Below are positions 37,597 to 49,973 of a stretch of DNA of 64,000 nucleotides, one piece after another. Position 1 is the stretch's first letter; each line of letters opens with the position of its first letter. Under the pieces are notes generated by a model. The model had not been told where the DNA came from. It was given only the letters and a program-made list of their open reading frames with translations, and searched no databases. The translations under genes were made by a program, and so were the position numbers. Origin of the DNA: Branchiostoma belcheri (lineage: Eukaryota > Chordata > Leptocardii > Amphioxiformes > Branchiostomatidae); NCBI RefSeq assembly GCF_001625305.1, contig NW_017804576.1, positions 1,357,157-1,421,156 of the forward strand. Direction: 5' to 3'.

Positions 37597-40500
37597 AATC
37601 TATCTGTTTATGTTGTCAACTGGTGACACGACAGCACTGAAGGCATGTTTGGCATTTGTGTGTTTATTGGTCGCGACGACAAACAAGAAAATAGCTGGAC
37701 AAACAGTAACTTTTGACCGAAGCCCACAATGAGCCAACAAAGAGCCGACCACGGCATGGTCAAAGTCCTCCGGCTGATGGGCTAGTGCTGAAGATTGGAC
37801 ACTCTGGCAAAACGTTTTAGAATGTATGTCTGGAATTTTATATTGAATGATTGTACCTTCCTGTTTTAATCTATGTGATAAGAATTTTGTATTATGTTGC
37901 CAATGAGTCTAAGATGAATGAATTGTTAAAGAACCACAATTCAGCCTATGTAAGGCTGCAAGTGTTTTTATTCTCAATAAACCATTTCATCATCACCATC
38001 ATCATATATTTTTCATTGGCTCAGCCAGAACATGTCGTTACATGAACAGCCATCTAGCGATAGCTACATGTATTATAAAGGGTTCACTCTGCTAGAGAAT
38101 ACAGTCAATAGGTTATACACACAATCAATACGATACTTGGTTACAGAGCTACATTCGGTATTTACATACCCTGCTGGTATGTGAAGGCCGCTTCTACTCC
38201 AATCTTCACCAAGTAGATGTTGGGAGGGTCATTTTCTAATTCTAAACGGCTTTGGAGCTTAAATGTGTCAGCCGAAAAACAGGGTTTTCTCTGAAAACGA
38301 TTGTCATAAAATGTTCAAAAGGAAATGAAGATTATATATACTAGTATTGAAAACTGTTTTCTTCAGAGAGGCATTCATGACAACATGACTTTGCGGTCGT
38401 TGTTCTCACCAACGACGGGGTAACGACGATTCGATGTCGAGATTCTGCCGTCCACAGCCCATCGCACGATCTGCTTGCCTGACGACGAAGGAATTTCTGA
38501 GTGTTCGACAATCGCTTTCGTCATGCTGACATCCCACAACGGTTAACTATAGGGCAGCACGTAGGCGCCAGGCCTAATCAATGAGTTTATCGCACCGAAC
38601 TCTGTAACGTTAAACAGTACATAATTAGTTTGTTCCCTATAAGTATAAGTACCAATCACAGGCTTGCTCAGACCTGTCTCAAACTTCAGACCTCTGCCGT
38701 GCGTGTGACGTTTGTTATCAGTGTGATCAGGCCGTCCTGTGTACAGGCATGTGGAACAGATAGCCTTGTTCCTCGTGTTTGTCGTGTTTTGTTTGTCTGT
38801 GGGCGCGCAGTCCTGGCCCGTTTAGCCGCCTAAATGTACGGATTGGCAGGTGACAGGTGTGTACAACAGAGGGAGGTGTGCCCGGGCAACTAAAAGAAAG
38901 TATTAAAACGACAAGTGTACACACATCCGACAGGTTTAATGTGAGACCTTACAATGCACGTCTGTCAGATATGTTAACACTGCAGACAGCAAACGGGTAA
39001 GTGGGCGACTTAAAAGCGATTTACCCGGGCGAAGGGTAAAGGCAGGTATGTCAGTTCCCGTAACAAAAAGTGACATAGATTCACCTAAAAGAGTATATTT
39101 TCTTTAGTAGGCCACTTTTCTGTCAAACTATTTTAACATTTTGTTACATACTTTTTCATTGTGTTTTGATCAAATCAGTTGTTTTCACTATTTGCATGGT
39201 ACTGTAAACAGTTACATTAGATTGTATCAACAGCCAAACAACCGAAACAGGTGCCTGTCACTCTAGGCACCTTCTCCAAGACAGGAAAAGGGGAAGTGAA
39301 AAAGTCGCAGAAAGCTGTAGCATAGTGGCAGATGGTGGTTAAAGTATAACCCTGCCACAGCAACTGTCACTCCCTTACTAGTATGCCTGTAGGCTCACGT
39401 TGGCAACCGTCGTATGCTACGAGTAGCGTTACTTGTGGTGTCACGACATGCTCGAGGGGCCAAGTCCACTTCTTCACTTCCCGAGGAGGGGTCAGGTTTC
39501 TCCGCATTACTTAATTAAACCCCTACAGAGTACTTCCCTCCCAAAATCTTACGCACTTATTTAGTTGTCTATATGTTAACTGTGAAATACTTGTTTAGTT
39601 GTCTATTTGTTAACTGTGCAATATTTGTTTCTCTGTTTTTAAACACTAGCATACAATTCAGCGCTACTTTTTAGTTGCGCTGCCACATGCTAGAGATTGT
39701 ACTCATCGATCAATCAATAAACAATTATTAAAATCTGCAAAATAGTCAGTTCTGGCAGTCATCAATGAAATAAAAATTGTTTCAACTACGAATCATTGTT
39801 CTTCAGACAAAGAAAATTCCTGCCTGACCCTTGTCAGTGATATCACTAGAGTCTTCAATGTCGGATCATCGCACCACGTCAGGTGGTATTCTTGAAATAA
39901 GAGCTTAAACAAAAACATAAAAATGAAAAATAAATAAAAAATTTAAAGTTAGGTAGAAAATAACTGAATTAAAATTAAAAATATAAGTTGAAAAATGTGA
40001 AATTTAAAGATTTAAAATTTGAAAAAAATTAAAATGTAAGAATTTTGAAATTTTAAAATTGAATTTTTCTAAATGTTTCAAAAGAATAAGAGAAAAATTA
40101 GGTGTGGTTACCGGGCATAGCGGCGGCCGGTCAGGATCGATTTTCGGATCCTGTGAATGAAAGAGTTTCCGGCCAAATATTAACCAAACTGCCGCGATTG
40201 ACGTCATTTCTCCCGGCAGGCGTCGCGGGTCGCTTGCTTACTGACGCACCGGGGGTCGACCGTGGCGTTTTCTTACAAGTCTGTAGGTGACTCACGGCAC
40301 ACTGCATAGAAATTAAGAGTCACATTAAATCAATCAACGCTTAACATGGTTTTGCAGAAGAAAATTAACACGCACAAATATTGTTACAAGAGTCCCAGAA
40401 ATTACTGTATGATATTGTATTATCTTATAGTCCTGAACTCCACATGAGATATGCCTTCAGCTTTATACTTCCAGCGAATAGGGAAAACAATTCCATCGTC

Positions 40501-40775
40501 AACATGCGACGAAACACAAACCTTGTTGACATGAACTGAAGGTCGGTAGTCAATTAACTACAAGCTGACCTGTGCGGTACGCAGGCCCCGTGCGGAATGT
40601 GTAGTGATTGGTCCCGGCCTTCCGCAAACAGCGGAGTGCGTATTGTTTGTGGTGACACGTTACGGTTCACAACGTCCAGCATTCCACCGGCTCCACATAC
40701 ATCCGCGTGTCATGCCGACGCACCAGCAACACCTGTCAACCCCCTGACTCCCTCCCCACCCCACCTCCTCCTCCT
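37597..40775. repeat. Segment B, right copy
   Basis: Second version of 29130-32007, running into the F-box gene 5' end. Differences include a roughly 190-bp insertion at about 37805-38000 (ending AATAAACC and a CAT-rich tail) and the insertion at 39550-39729. Confidence 0.85.
39550..39729. mobile_element. Retroposon-like insertion with target-site duplication
   Basis: Absent from the left copy of segment B. Flanked by AAAATCT at 39543-39549 and 39730-39736, a 7-bp duplication of a sequence present once in the empty version. The 180-bp body has AT-rich internal repeats (TAGTTGTCTAT twice). Confidence 0.75.
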
Positions 40776-40807
40776 CCCCCCCCCCTCCTCACACCCCCTC
40801 CCCCGGG

Positions 40808-43800
40808 ATGACGGTGTCGGACCCATCCCGCCAGCCCGCCGAAGCGGCGCCCGGGTTCGCCGGGCTGCCGGAGGAGCTGTGGGGCCGCGTCTTCGCCTAC
40901 CTGGACCCGGTGGAGGACCGAGTCGTGACGCTGGCGCTGGTCTGCAAGAAGTGGAGCCGCGTCCTGCGGAACACGCCGGACCTGTGGCGCACGTTGAGCG
41001 TCTGCCGGCACCTGGAGGACCACCTGTACGACAGCGTCGCCGCGGCGCTGCGCGCGTACGGGCAGCACGTCCATGTGCTCACCTGGAAGTCAGGTGTGCC
41101 CGTCACACCTGCCGTGCTGGCGCTCCTGCCCACCTTAACAAACCTGCGGGTGCTGGGCCTGCCTGTGGTATGGGACAGAGAACACATTTACCGTTTGATG
41201 CCGCTCTCAGGGCTAGAGGAGGTTCAGATCAACGGCGCGTTTGAACTGACGGACGGAGACCTGGAGCTGGTCGCGCGGTCCTTCCCCGAGCTGAGGGAGG
41301 TGACGTTCACGGCGTGCTGGGACCTTTCCCCCGAGGGAGTGCTCTCCTTCCTGGAGCAGTCCGCCGCCCTGCACAGCCTGAGACTGAAGCTGAACGTGGG
41401 GCTGCCCCTGCACGACGTGCGCAGCGACCAGGCCATGCTACAGGGCGCTAACCTGGTCCTTGACCTGGCGGACTCCCGGTTCGCCCACCTCCTGACCGTG
41501 CTCCACTTGAACTTCGTCCCTCTGGAGCTGGACGAGCTCTGGAGCTGCATGAACCATTTCACACGCATCCGCAAGCTGGTCATCACCAACTGTGAGGTAA
41601 GTACATCTGTTCTACTTCAATGCCACTAGGTGTGAACTAAAATAATCTCATCTGTATGAAATAGCTATAGGAACTTACTTTAAGTAAGGAAAAAAACTTG
41701 CATCAAACACTAGAAGGTGTCACCACAATATGCACGACAGTCAGAGTTAAGGCGCACTACAAAAACAACAGATCTAGAGCCACGTAGGTCCACCTCTAGT
41801 ATCACGAATGATAGGGACCCATGTATAATATTTCCAGCAAAAATATAAGCAAAACGTGTTTTGATCACGATCGCCCTTCACGTGAAAGGCCACCCCGTGT
41901 GCTTGTTGACAAACTGCTGGTGACGTTACTCCTGTTCCGGCTACAGTCTATCACGACCTGAAATGACGTGCGTCAACTTGTTGCCAGGAAGGAACAGAAC
42001 ACGGAACTGTGCAGTTCCGATTGCCTCCTCGACATAACAGCTTCATGGTGGTTCATTTTGATTATCACCCATGTAGACTGCTCCCTGCCTTTTTCCCTGG
42101 GAGCGACACGTCCATTTGTTGGGATTGATTACAGAGGGCGGTTTTTTACCGAATGGTCAGGGCGTGCTGTGCTCAAAGTCAAAGAGGGCCTGCCTGGGGG
42201 AGGGGGGGGTTCCCGACAACGCTCTACGCTGAATTCGGAATGCTCTCGAGTACGCTTTACGATAAATTCCAAGTGGCTACAACGCTTTACGTAGAATTAA
42301 AACGCAAAACGCAAAATGCGCCGATTACGCTCTACGTTGAATTAGAGCGGTCCGTGTACGCTCTACGTAGAATTAGAACGGCCGATTACGCTATACAGAA
42401 AAGGGCATGCGGGCCCCCCTCAAAAGGGTGAAGGTCGATAGGGCAACAGTACCCCCCCCCCCTCCTTAGAAAAGTAATCAATTATACCGTTCCCATGCGC
42501 ATGTGGATTGTTTCCATAAGACCGCTCACAACAGAGAGGCAAATTTATTGAAAGTCAATTGCAAGGTCCTAATCTACACGATAAGAAGTCGACTCTGACC
42601 ACGTCCCACTTGTGAAGCCGGCCATATCTTTAACTCATATCTGACAGGTCCATTCATCTTACTACGAGTTTCGGACTTAAGAAGTACTTGTACGAAGTGA
42701 GTGGGAAGTGTCTGGTGATAGTGTACAGTCACGGGTCGTTGGGAGTTCAACTTCCCCTCAACGACGCCCTTGAAACTCATAAACTTAAAGACGTCTATAT
42801 GCCATACTTGCTGTATCCGCTGTTCCTGTTCGGCCTACCCACCTGAAAAGACACAGACCACCGTTAATTTATCTAACCTTTAGCTCTACAGCTGTAACGT
42901 TATGGAAAACGCTGTGCTATCGTGCCACTTGGTACATGGCGGCTGGGACGTTGAGTGCTTGCGGGTTTTGTTCCTGTATGTGCAGCACCACGCCCACAGT
43001 GTGTATTTAAGGGGCCAAGGTTTCAACAGTGCACCTACTTACTACCAACGTCCTGAAGGTCTACTATTGTAGCATTGCTGTGTTGTTTGGACAAGTTACA
43101 CAAATATGACAACCAGGAATGTATGGAGGATAGACGGCCTCATTGTAACACTCCCGTTCAGGAAGTATTCCTTAGATCAGATGGAATCTCTTCGACCGAA
43201 ATGGGGATATAGTCTTGAACTTGAAATATAAAATCAGACATTGACCTCTCATATATAACGTTATATATATACACAGCACGAAACGGTACCTAATGCACTT
43301 AACGTAGATTAAAACGGCAAATGGACAGTATCTGTACAGTGCCATGTGCGCTAGGACATGCTGGATAAGGCACAGTGACTATAAACATGCCTACGTCTGC
43401 CCTATCGTCTCCTGCCAACTTCAGGGGGATCATTTGGCAATTGCAAGCTGTGTACACAATCTAAGGAATCTTAATTGGTTTCTGTGCGCAAGAGTTCACT
43501 TCTGAACACAGGCAACCATAGAGCAAAACGGCATTCCCACAAGTGTTGAAAACATGCTTACGGGTAACAATTAGTGTGTAAATACTAATCTCCAAGCAGA
43601 TGTTTGGGTGAAGAAAAAGACAGTGTCAGTACCCATTGGCCAGGCGGTATCCATTAGCCAGCCAACTAATGATACAGTCTGGCCAATGGATACTGCCTGG
43701 CCAATTTGAAACTGTCATTTGCGCCACCTAAACATCTGCTTGGAGATTATGTAAATATGAGGGTGTATTTGTCACTACTGGGCGCCCAGAAATCGAAAGG

Positions 43801-46800
43801 CACGTGGTTTCATGTGGGTCAAGAACCGCTGTGTTTAGATCGATACGACTTCCCTCTTTGACCGGACACATTTCGACTTCAAAGCATGCTTCCGAAGCGA
43901 ACGTTTACAATGAAAAAGAATTCCGCATTTTCTATATAAAGCTCTCTTGTGTTGACGGTTGTTATGTTTGAGACTTTTTCAACTTTTATTTCAAATACCA
44001 CATAACAGACAAAAGTCTGAATTGCGTCAGTATTTACAAACCTTTGTGCTCGTTTTATAAAACACAAACTGTGGGCATTTACAGTCTAGAAGTTTTGTTT
44101 TGTTTGCTGGAGTAAGTTGAAAATGACAAAGTAGTTCATTCCACAGTAGACTCCGTGACCCGGATACGAGCTTTGGTGGGTTTAGCAGTGAACCAACAAC
44201 CGAGACTGAAATAGCAGCCTTTGTTGGGAAACTCCAGACCTGCGCGCCTGGGACACAAGTGGCACTATTTTAAGCTGTTATCGATTGCCGCATAACCACA
44301 CAACAGTCGTCTGTAAATCACACAACAGCCGGCCGCTCTGTGAGAGGACTTGGAAACAAGCCAAGGAGATGACCAGCCGAAAATTAAGTAAACAGTTCTG
44401 ACCAGTCTATTGGGCTGGGGAAAAGGTAGAATGCTCCGTTATCCCCCGAGACTGTTTGAACTTTTAAAGTTTTAATGATTATTTCGTGAAACGTCCAAGT
44501 CTGATAGATAGTTATTGAAAATTAATGTTGTGTTTCCGATTTTAGTGCTGAAAAAATACGGTCTGTGGGTAGGGCATTCTCTCTTCCTAGGGTCGGTCTG
44601 GAAACTGGAAATATTTTTGCTATAATATTACTGCCCTCAGGACTCTGGAATAAGGATAAAAAGGTATTGCATCGTAGTGACAATCGTAATTCGGTACGTT
44701 ATGGACGACGTGTGGTAGAATACCCAATCGTTAAGCGTTTTTATCTCCTTCATACGTAGCAATTAGTCTCCACCAGACTTCTTTTGCAGGCTGAATAAAT
44801 CGTAGAAATCGGCATAAAAAGGGTATTTAACTGATCAGATAAGATAGCCGCTGGACCCTCTATGGCTGGCTACCTTATCTGGCCAGTTAAATATTTTTAT
44901 GCCAATTTGTACGATTTATTCAGCCTACAAAAGTAGTCTGGTGGAGACGACGTAGCAATGGCCCGTCTTTATAATCTCCAGGACGATCTTTTTATCTTTT
45001 GCTGGCTACAAGACGGTATCTAATTGGCCAGGCAGTTACCACCTTCCACCCGATGAAGGTTTAACTGGCGTAAAAAACGATACCCGTACAAAGATGGGCC
45101 TGATAAAGACTCGTCAAAAAGCCGAAGCCTAAAGTTAAAACCTCTGCTTTGAGAGCACGGTCTCTGCTGGAATGGGGACGGATCAGTTCATGAGGTTTCA
45201 CTTTATTGACTCGCCAAACATCCTCTTTACAATCACCTACCGCAAACCAAAACAGCCCCGGTACAGACATATCTCCGTAATAAATTATACCAACACGTAC
45301 ACAAAGGGATTACCGGCCAGGTGCAGACATTCCCGACTCTCCAGGCAGATTCAACTGTTAGTAGTTTAAACCTTCCCTAATAGTTTTCTTTGCTTGTACG
45401 GGTGTTGCGTCATCATGAAGTTCACACACGCGTACGTACGGTCATTAACCTTTGGGCCCCGTTCATGATGCAAATATATGTAAACGGTTTGAATCGTTTT
45501 GGCTACAATCCCACTGAAACGGTTTGCAGATCAATATCATACCGTGGACACATTGTCTGGAACAGTCTACCATTATACACACGCACAGCCCCAATTAATT
45601 AACTCTCACTCTTAAATTTAAAGTTAAACAGAAATTAGAAATGAAGCAAGTTTAAACTGTAATTTCCAACACAATTACAGTTTAAACTTGTTTCATAATG
45701 ACTTCTATAAGAAATTAGAAATGACCTAAACGAACGGACACGAACCATATACATGTACCAGCTCTGACTCATAAGTATGTTATATTTACCATATATGTGT
45801 AAAAATATATGTGTATATTACTTTGGAAATTTATTTGTGTATTATGTAAACTTAATCTCTTCGCTCGTGACCTCAATGAAAAACGGACTGCAGGAAAAAA
45901 GAATGGTTCTGTCAAATCTATTTTACTATCTTGAGAGTTTATCTGTGTTGGTAGTTACATGTTTAGAGTTAAAACGTTTGATCCAACACAAAGAAGTTCT
46001 CTCACCTAGAGCTTTCGACCAGTCACTCTGGTCTTCCTCAGTACTCAGTAGACTGACCCAGTGAGGCTCTAGGTGAGAGAAGTTCTTTTAGTTGGATCAA
46101 AAGTTTTAACTTTAAACAAATCTTGAAGAAAGTTAAACTGTTCTCCAACTCAACAACGAAATTAACTCACCAGAAATTTCCGACTGAATCGCTCAAGTCT
46201 TCATCTCAAGCTGATGAAGACTGAGTGATTCAGTCCGAAATTTCTGGTGACTTAATTTCGTTGTTGAGTTGGAGAACAGTATACTTTTCTTCATGTATTT
46301 TACCAACTCAGATGAACTTTCGTGCTAGTTTAAACAAATCTGTTTCGCCTCTCCAGAGACTGCAGGGCGTGCGTCTCCGCTCGGGGGCGCTGCAGAAGCT
46401 GTACCTGTACAACCTGTGGAGCGTGAGCTTCGTCAGCCTGTGGACGCCGCAGCTGCGCAGCCTGCACCTGGACGCAGGGCTGGAGAACCTGGAGCACCTG
46501 GAGGTTTTCGCGCCAAAACTCAGGAAGCTGCAGGTGGACGGCAGCGGCGAGCTCAGGTTAGGCTTAGGTCACATTTCCAAACCGGGGCCCGGTGTCAAGC
46601 CGAATCCATGATCCTGCCAAATCCAGGACTCCGACACTACATGGGGGTTTCCAATATACCTAAGACAAGGGGTGGGAGGGGTTAAGTCGTGATGTGGGAG
46701 ACTAAACCTAACCTAACCCCAATCGCGTGATCGTAAGTCTAACCCTAACCCTAACCCCAACCCTAACCCTAACCCTAGCCCTAGCCCTAAACACCTGACC

Positions 46801-49800
46801 TCTCACGTATGTGGCAGCTCAAGATTTGGCTCAACACCGGCCGGGCTGTTTGTATGAACGAAAAGTTAACAACTCATATCAAGAATACACAGAAATAGCG
46901 CCCGTGATTATTAATAAAACTTTTCTGTGTTTTGTTCTCTTTTGTATCGTACCTTTCGTTCCCAAAAGCTGCCCGGCCGGGCCCCGTTTTGGAAATGTGA
47001 TCCCAGCATAAGGCCGGGGTACACGGCTAACAACATGCGCGGGGCACGGCCGGGCGGTTTGTGAGAACGAAAAGTATGTTATTAAAGACACACAAAATGC
47101 TTATGACTCATGAGCATAAATTGTGTACATTCTCAATATACACAATACGCAGCGGCGTGCTCAGGTAAGGCAGGGGTACACGGCTACCAACCCGCCCGGG
47201 GCCCGGCCTGAGTCACGGCTACCAACCCGCGCGGGGCCCGGCCGGGTAAGGCCGGAGTCACGGCTACCAACCCGCGCGGGGCCCAGCCGGGTTAGGCCAA
47301 GGCCCGACCGGACAGTTTTCCCGCGGCACAACTTGTAAATATTATACATGTACAATAAATCTGTAAATACTGTACATAGCGTCTGTCTTCTCTGTGAAAG
47401 TGGAAAATTCGCTGCTAATAATCAGCGAGCTAATACTCTGGATCAAGTTTACTTTAAAATTGTCTTTTTTTTCTCTTGTGGCGCCATCCGAGGTAATGGT
47501 ACATTTAGATATACATTGTGATACACTGTAGTTCACACCATACGATTGCTTGTGATCTCTATGAGTTAATCGTTTATTTGTGACCCTGCAGGACTCTGAG
47601 TGTGAAGAGTACCAAACTGTCCAACGTAGAGCTCTACAACTGCGAACTGCTGGACGGGTTGGGCTTCACGCGCTACCTGGGCAGTAACATCACCGTCACG
47701 GTCCTGTCCCTAGGCAGCATAGGCATGGAGGCGCTATCACTCGACCAAAACCGCTGCCCGAGCCTGCGAGAACTGCGCCTCCTGGCGGACTTTCGGTGCA
47801 CTTCACTGCACCTGTCGTGCCCGACCCTGAGAAGGTTGTGTGCGGACTGTGACGTCATGTTGCCCACGTTACAGATTGTCTCGGTGGTGGCGAGGCATGT
47901 AGACAGGCTGCACCTGGCCAACGTGCCGGGGCTTCAGAGTCTAACTGTACAGTGCGACCGCGTAGACCTTGTGGAAATCAACACGACGGGAAACGTCAAC
48001 GTCTGCCTCGAGAACTGCGCCGTGCAGGCGGTGGAAGAGTTGGGGACGCTGAGGCTTCTGGACTGCCAGGTGCAGGCGCTGGTGGTGAGCGCCCCCTTGG
48101 TGCGGCAGTTGGTACTGCAGCGGTGCATGGTGACGGACTACAGCCTGTGCATGGCGCTGCGCGGCTGCCCGAACATCCAGCGCCTGCAGCTGCAGAAGTG
48201 CAGCTCGCTGACGCGCGTCTCCATCTGCAGGTCGCTGCTGCAGTACCTGCACCTGCTGGACTGCAGGGGCATCCTGCAGGTGGAGCTGACGGACTGTCCC
48301 AAGCTGCTGGCCCTGGACATCGGCCAGTGTCCGAACGTTAGACTCTTCGTGCAGGGATCAGAGACAACCCCAAACAAACTACAGTGCTGAGATGGTCTNN
48401 NNNNNNNNNNNNNNNNNNGTGCTCAGGTAAGGCAGGGGTACACGGCTACCAACCCGCGCGGGGCCCGGCCGGGTAAGGCCGGGGTACACGGCTACCAACC
48501 CGTGCGGGGCCCGGTCGGGGTACACGGCTACCAACCACCCGGGGCCCGGCCGGGTAAGGTCGGAGTCACGGCTACCAACCCGCCCGGGGCCCGGCCGGGT
48601 AAGGCCGGAGTCACGGCTACCAACCACTCGGGGCCCGGCCGGGTAAGGCCGGGGTACACGGCTAGCAAACCGCCCGGGGCCCGGCCGGGGTACACGGCTA
48701 CCAACCCGCCCGGGGCCCGGCCGGGTAAGGCCAGGGTCGCGGTTCCCATCCCAGGCGGAGTTCGATCGGGTAAGGCCGGGGTACACGGCTACCAACCCAC
48801 ACGGGCCAAGGCCAAGGCCCGACCGGACACTTTTTCCCCGGTACAACTTGTAAATATTATACATGTACAATAAATCTGTAAATACTGTACATAGCGTCTG
48901 TCTTCTCTGTGAAAGTGGAAAATTCGCTGCTAATAATCAGCGAGCTATTACTGGATCAAGTTTACTTTGAAATTGTCTTTTTTTTTCTCTTGTGGCGCCA
49001 TCCGAGGTAATGGTACATTTAGATATACATTGTGATACACTGTAGTTCACACCATACGATTGATTGTGATCTCTATGAGTTAATCGTTTATTTGTGATCC
49101 TACAGGACTCTGAGTGTGAAGAGCACCAAACTGTCCAACGTAGAGCTCTACAACTGCGAACTGCTGGACGGGTTGGGCTTTACGCGCTGCCTGGGCAGCA
49201 ACATCACCGTCACGGTCCTGTCCCTGGGCAGCATAGGCATGGAGGCGCTATCACTCGACCAAAACCGCTGCCCGAGCCTGCGGGAACTGCGCCTCCTGGC
49301 GGACTTTCGGTGCACTTCACTGCACCTGTCGTGCCCGACGCTGAGAAGGTTGTGTGCGGACTGTGACGTCATGTTGCCCACGTTACAGATTGTCTCGGTG
49401 GTGGCGAGGCATGTAGACAGGCTGCACCTGGCCAACGTGCCGGGGCTTCAGAGTCTAACTGTACAGTGCGACCGCGTAGACCTTGTGGAAATCAACACGA
49501 CGGGAAACGTCAACGTCTGCCTCGAGAACTGCGCCGTGCAGGCGGTGGAAGAGTTGGGGACGCTGAGGCTACTGGACTGCCAGGTGCAGGCGCTGGTGCT
49601 GAGCGCCCCCTTGGTGCGGCAGTTGGTACTGCAGCGGTGCATGGTGACGGACTACAGCCTGTGCATGGCGCTGCGCGGCTGCCCGAACATCCAGCGCCTG
49701 CAGCTGCAGAAGTGCAGCTCGCTGACGCGCGTCTCCATCTGCAGGTCGCTGCTGCAGTACCTGCACCTGCTGGACTGCAGGGGCATCCTGCAGGTGGAGC

Positions 49801-49973
49801 TGACGGACTGTCCCAAGCTGCTGGCCCTGGACATCGGCCAGTGTCCGAACGTTAGACTCTTCGTGCAGGGATCAGAGACAACCCCAAACAAATACAGTGC
49901 TGAGATGGTCTGGACAGGGCCGCCTGGAAAGAAGGCGAAAGTGGGAGAAAGGACCAAACCTGTCAGCATCTAG
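40808..49973 (+). CDS. F-box and leucine-rich repeat protein
   Basis: Exons 40808-41596, about 46357-46556, and 49106-49973 (a second version of the last exon is at 47592-48398). Phases 0 and 2 match; about 618 residues. Residues about 17-62 are an F-box (LPEELWGRVFAYLD, LALVCKKWSRVL, LWRTL). The rest is made of leucine-rich repeats, for example LRVLGLPVVW, LREVTFTACWDL, LRSLHLDA, LRELRLLADF and LLQYLHLLDCRG, many with Cys in the strand. Proteins of this type bind Skp1 through the F-box and substrates through the LRRs in SCF ubiquitin ligases. The C-terminus is basic (GPPGKKAKVGERTK). Exon 2 could instead start at 46366, also in frame. The start codon follows a C-rich tract, and exon 1 is GC-rich like a CpG island promoter region. 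Confidence 0.85.
42215..42400. repeat. Degenerate minisatellite in F-box intron 1
   Basis: Repeats around ACGCTCTACGT(A/T)GAATTA, about five units of 30-35 bp, in a non-coding stretch. Otherwise 41597-43585 shows no gene. Confidence 0.6.
43586..43749. mobile_element. MITE with 7-bp target-site duplication
   Basis: Ends TAATCTCCAAGCAGATGTTT and its reverse complement. Flanked by GTAAATA at 43578-43584 and 43751-43757. An inner inverted pair surrounds CTGGCCAATGGATA. Confidence 0.75.
44764..44950. mobile_element. MITE with 9-bp target-site duplication
   Basis: Arms about 70 bp starting AGTCTCCACCAGACT. Flanked by CGTAGCAAT at 44755-44763 and 44951-44959. Confidence 0.8.
45380..45602 (+). mobile_element. 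LINE reverse transcriptase C-terminal fragment
   Basis: The frame ends RSISYRGHIVWNSLPLYTR, the widespread (F/Y)RGxxxWNSLP motif near the end of CR1/L2-type ORF2 proteins. Stop at 45600-45602. No intact upstream RT is seen. Confidence 0.6.
45630..45724. mobile_element. Small hairpin flanked by 15-bp direct repeats
   Basis: Arms GCAAGTTTAAACTGTAATT and complement (45646-45693) lie between AGAAATTAGAAATGA at 45630-45644 and 45710-45724, which looks like a target-site duplication. Confidence 0.5.
45965..46110. mobile_element. MITE-like hairpin, first of a pair
   Basis: Arms with GTTTGATCCAAC and AGAAGTTCTCTCACCTAGAGC pair with the right half. Directly followed by another hairpin at 46131-46283. 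Confidence 0.65.
46131..46283. mobile_element. MITE-like hairpin, second of a pair
   Basis: Arms of about 65 bp (starting GTTCTCCAACTCAACAACGA) are nearly perfect complements. Related half-elements with the same CCAACTCA and GTTCATCTGAGTTGGTAAA edges occur at 62200-62300, 62850-62950 and 63770-63890. Confidence 0.75.
46740..46790. repeat. Interstitial telomere-type array (CCCTAA)n
   Basis: About eight units of CCCTAA with CCCCAA and CCCTAG variants, in F-box intron 2. It is flanked by exons of one gene, so it is internal and not a chromosome end. Confidence 0.9.
47170..47300. repeat. GC-rich VNTR, short allele
   Basis: About three units of some 45 bp based on CACGGCTACCAACCCGC and GGGGCCCGGCCGGGTAAGGC. 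The other copy at 48428-48830 has about nine units. Confidence 0.85.
47592..48398 (+). pseudogene. First copy of the F-box last exon, frameshifted at its end
   Basis: Encodes the same LRRs as 49106-49973 with a few substitutions. Near 48378 it has one additional base (CAAACTACAG versus CAAATACAG), which gives a stop after NKLQC. It then runs into the N gap. An error at a contig end is the likely cause. Confidence 0.75.
48399..48418. other. 20-N gap between overlapping contigs
   Basis: After the gap the sequence restarts at GTGCTCAGGTAAGGCAGGGG, which is also present at 47157. The contigs therefore overlap by about 1.2 kb. Confidence 0.95.
48428..48830. repeat. GC-rich VNTR, long allele
   Basis: About nine units of the same repeat as 47170-47300, one of them degenerate. 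Confidence 0.85.

Noticed and set aside
40597-41244. 215-codon ORF overlapping the F-box start
   Set aside because: It overlaps the F-box exon in another frame and has low-complexity Pro/Arg composition; the F-box frame has the domain and the splice donor.
46740-46790. A chromosome end
   Set aside because: The telomere-type array lies between exons of one gene and is short and degenerate.
47602-49973. Two separate tandem F-box/LRR genes
   Set aside because: Only one F-box exon and one second exon exist; the two last exons are near-identical and separated by a contig gap with overlapping flanks.
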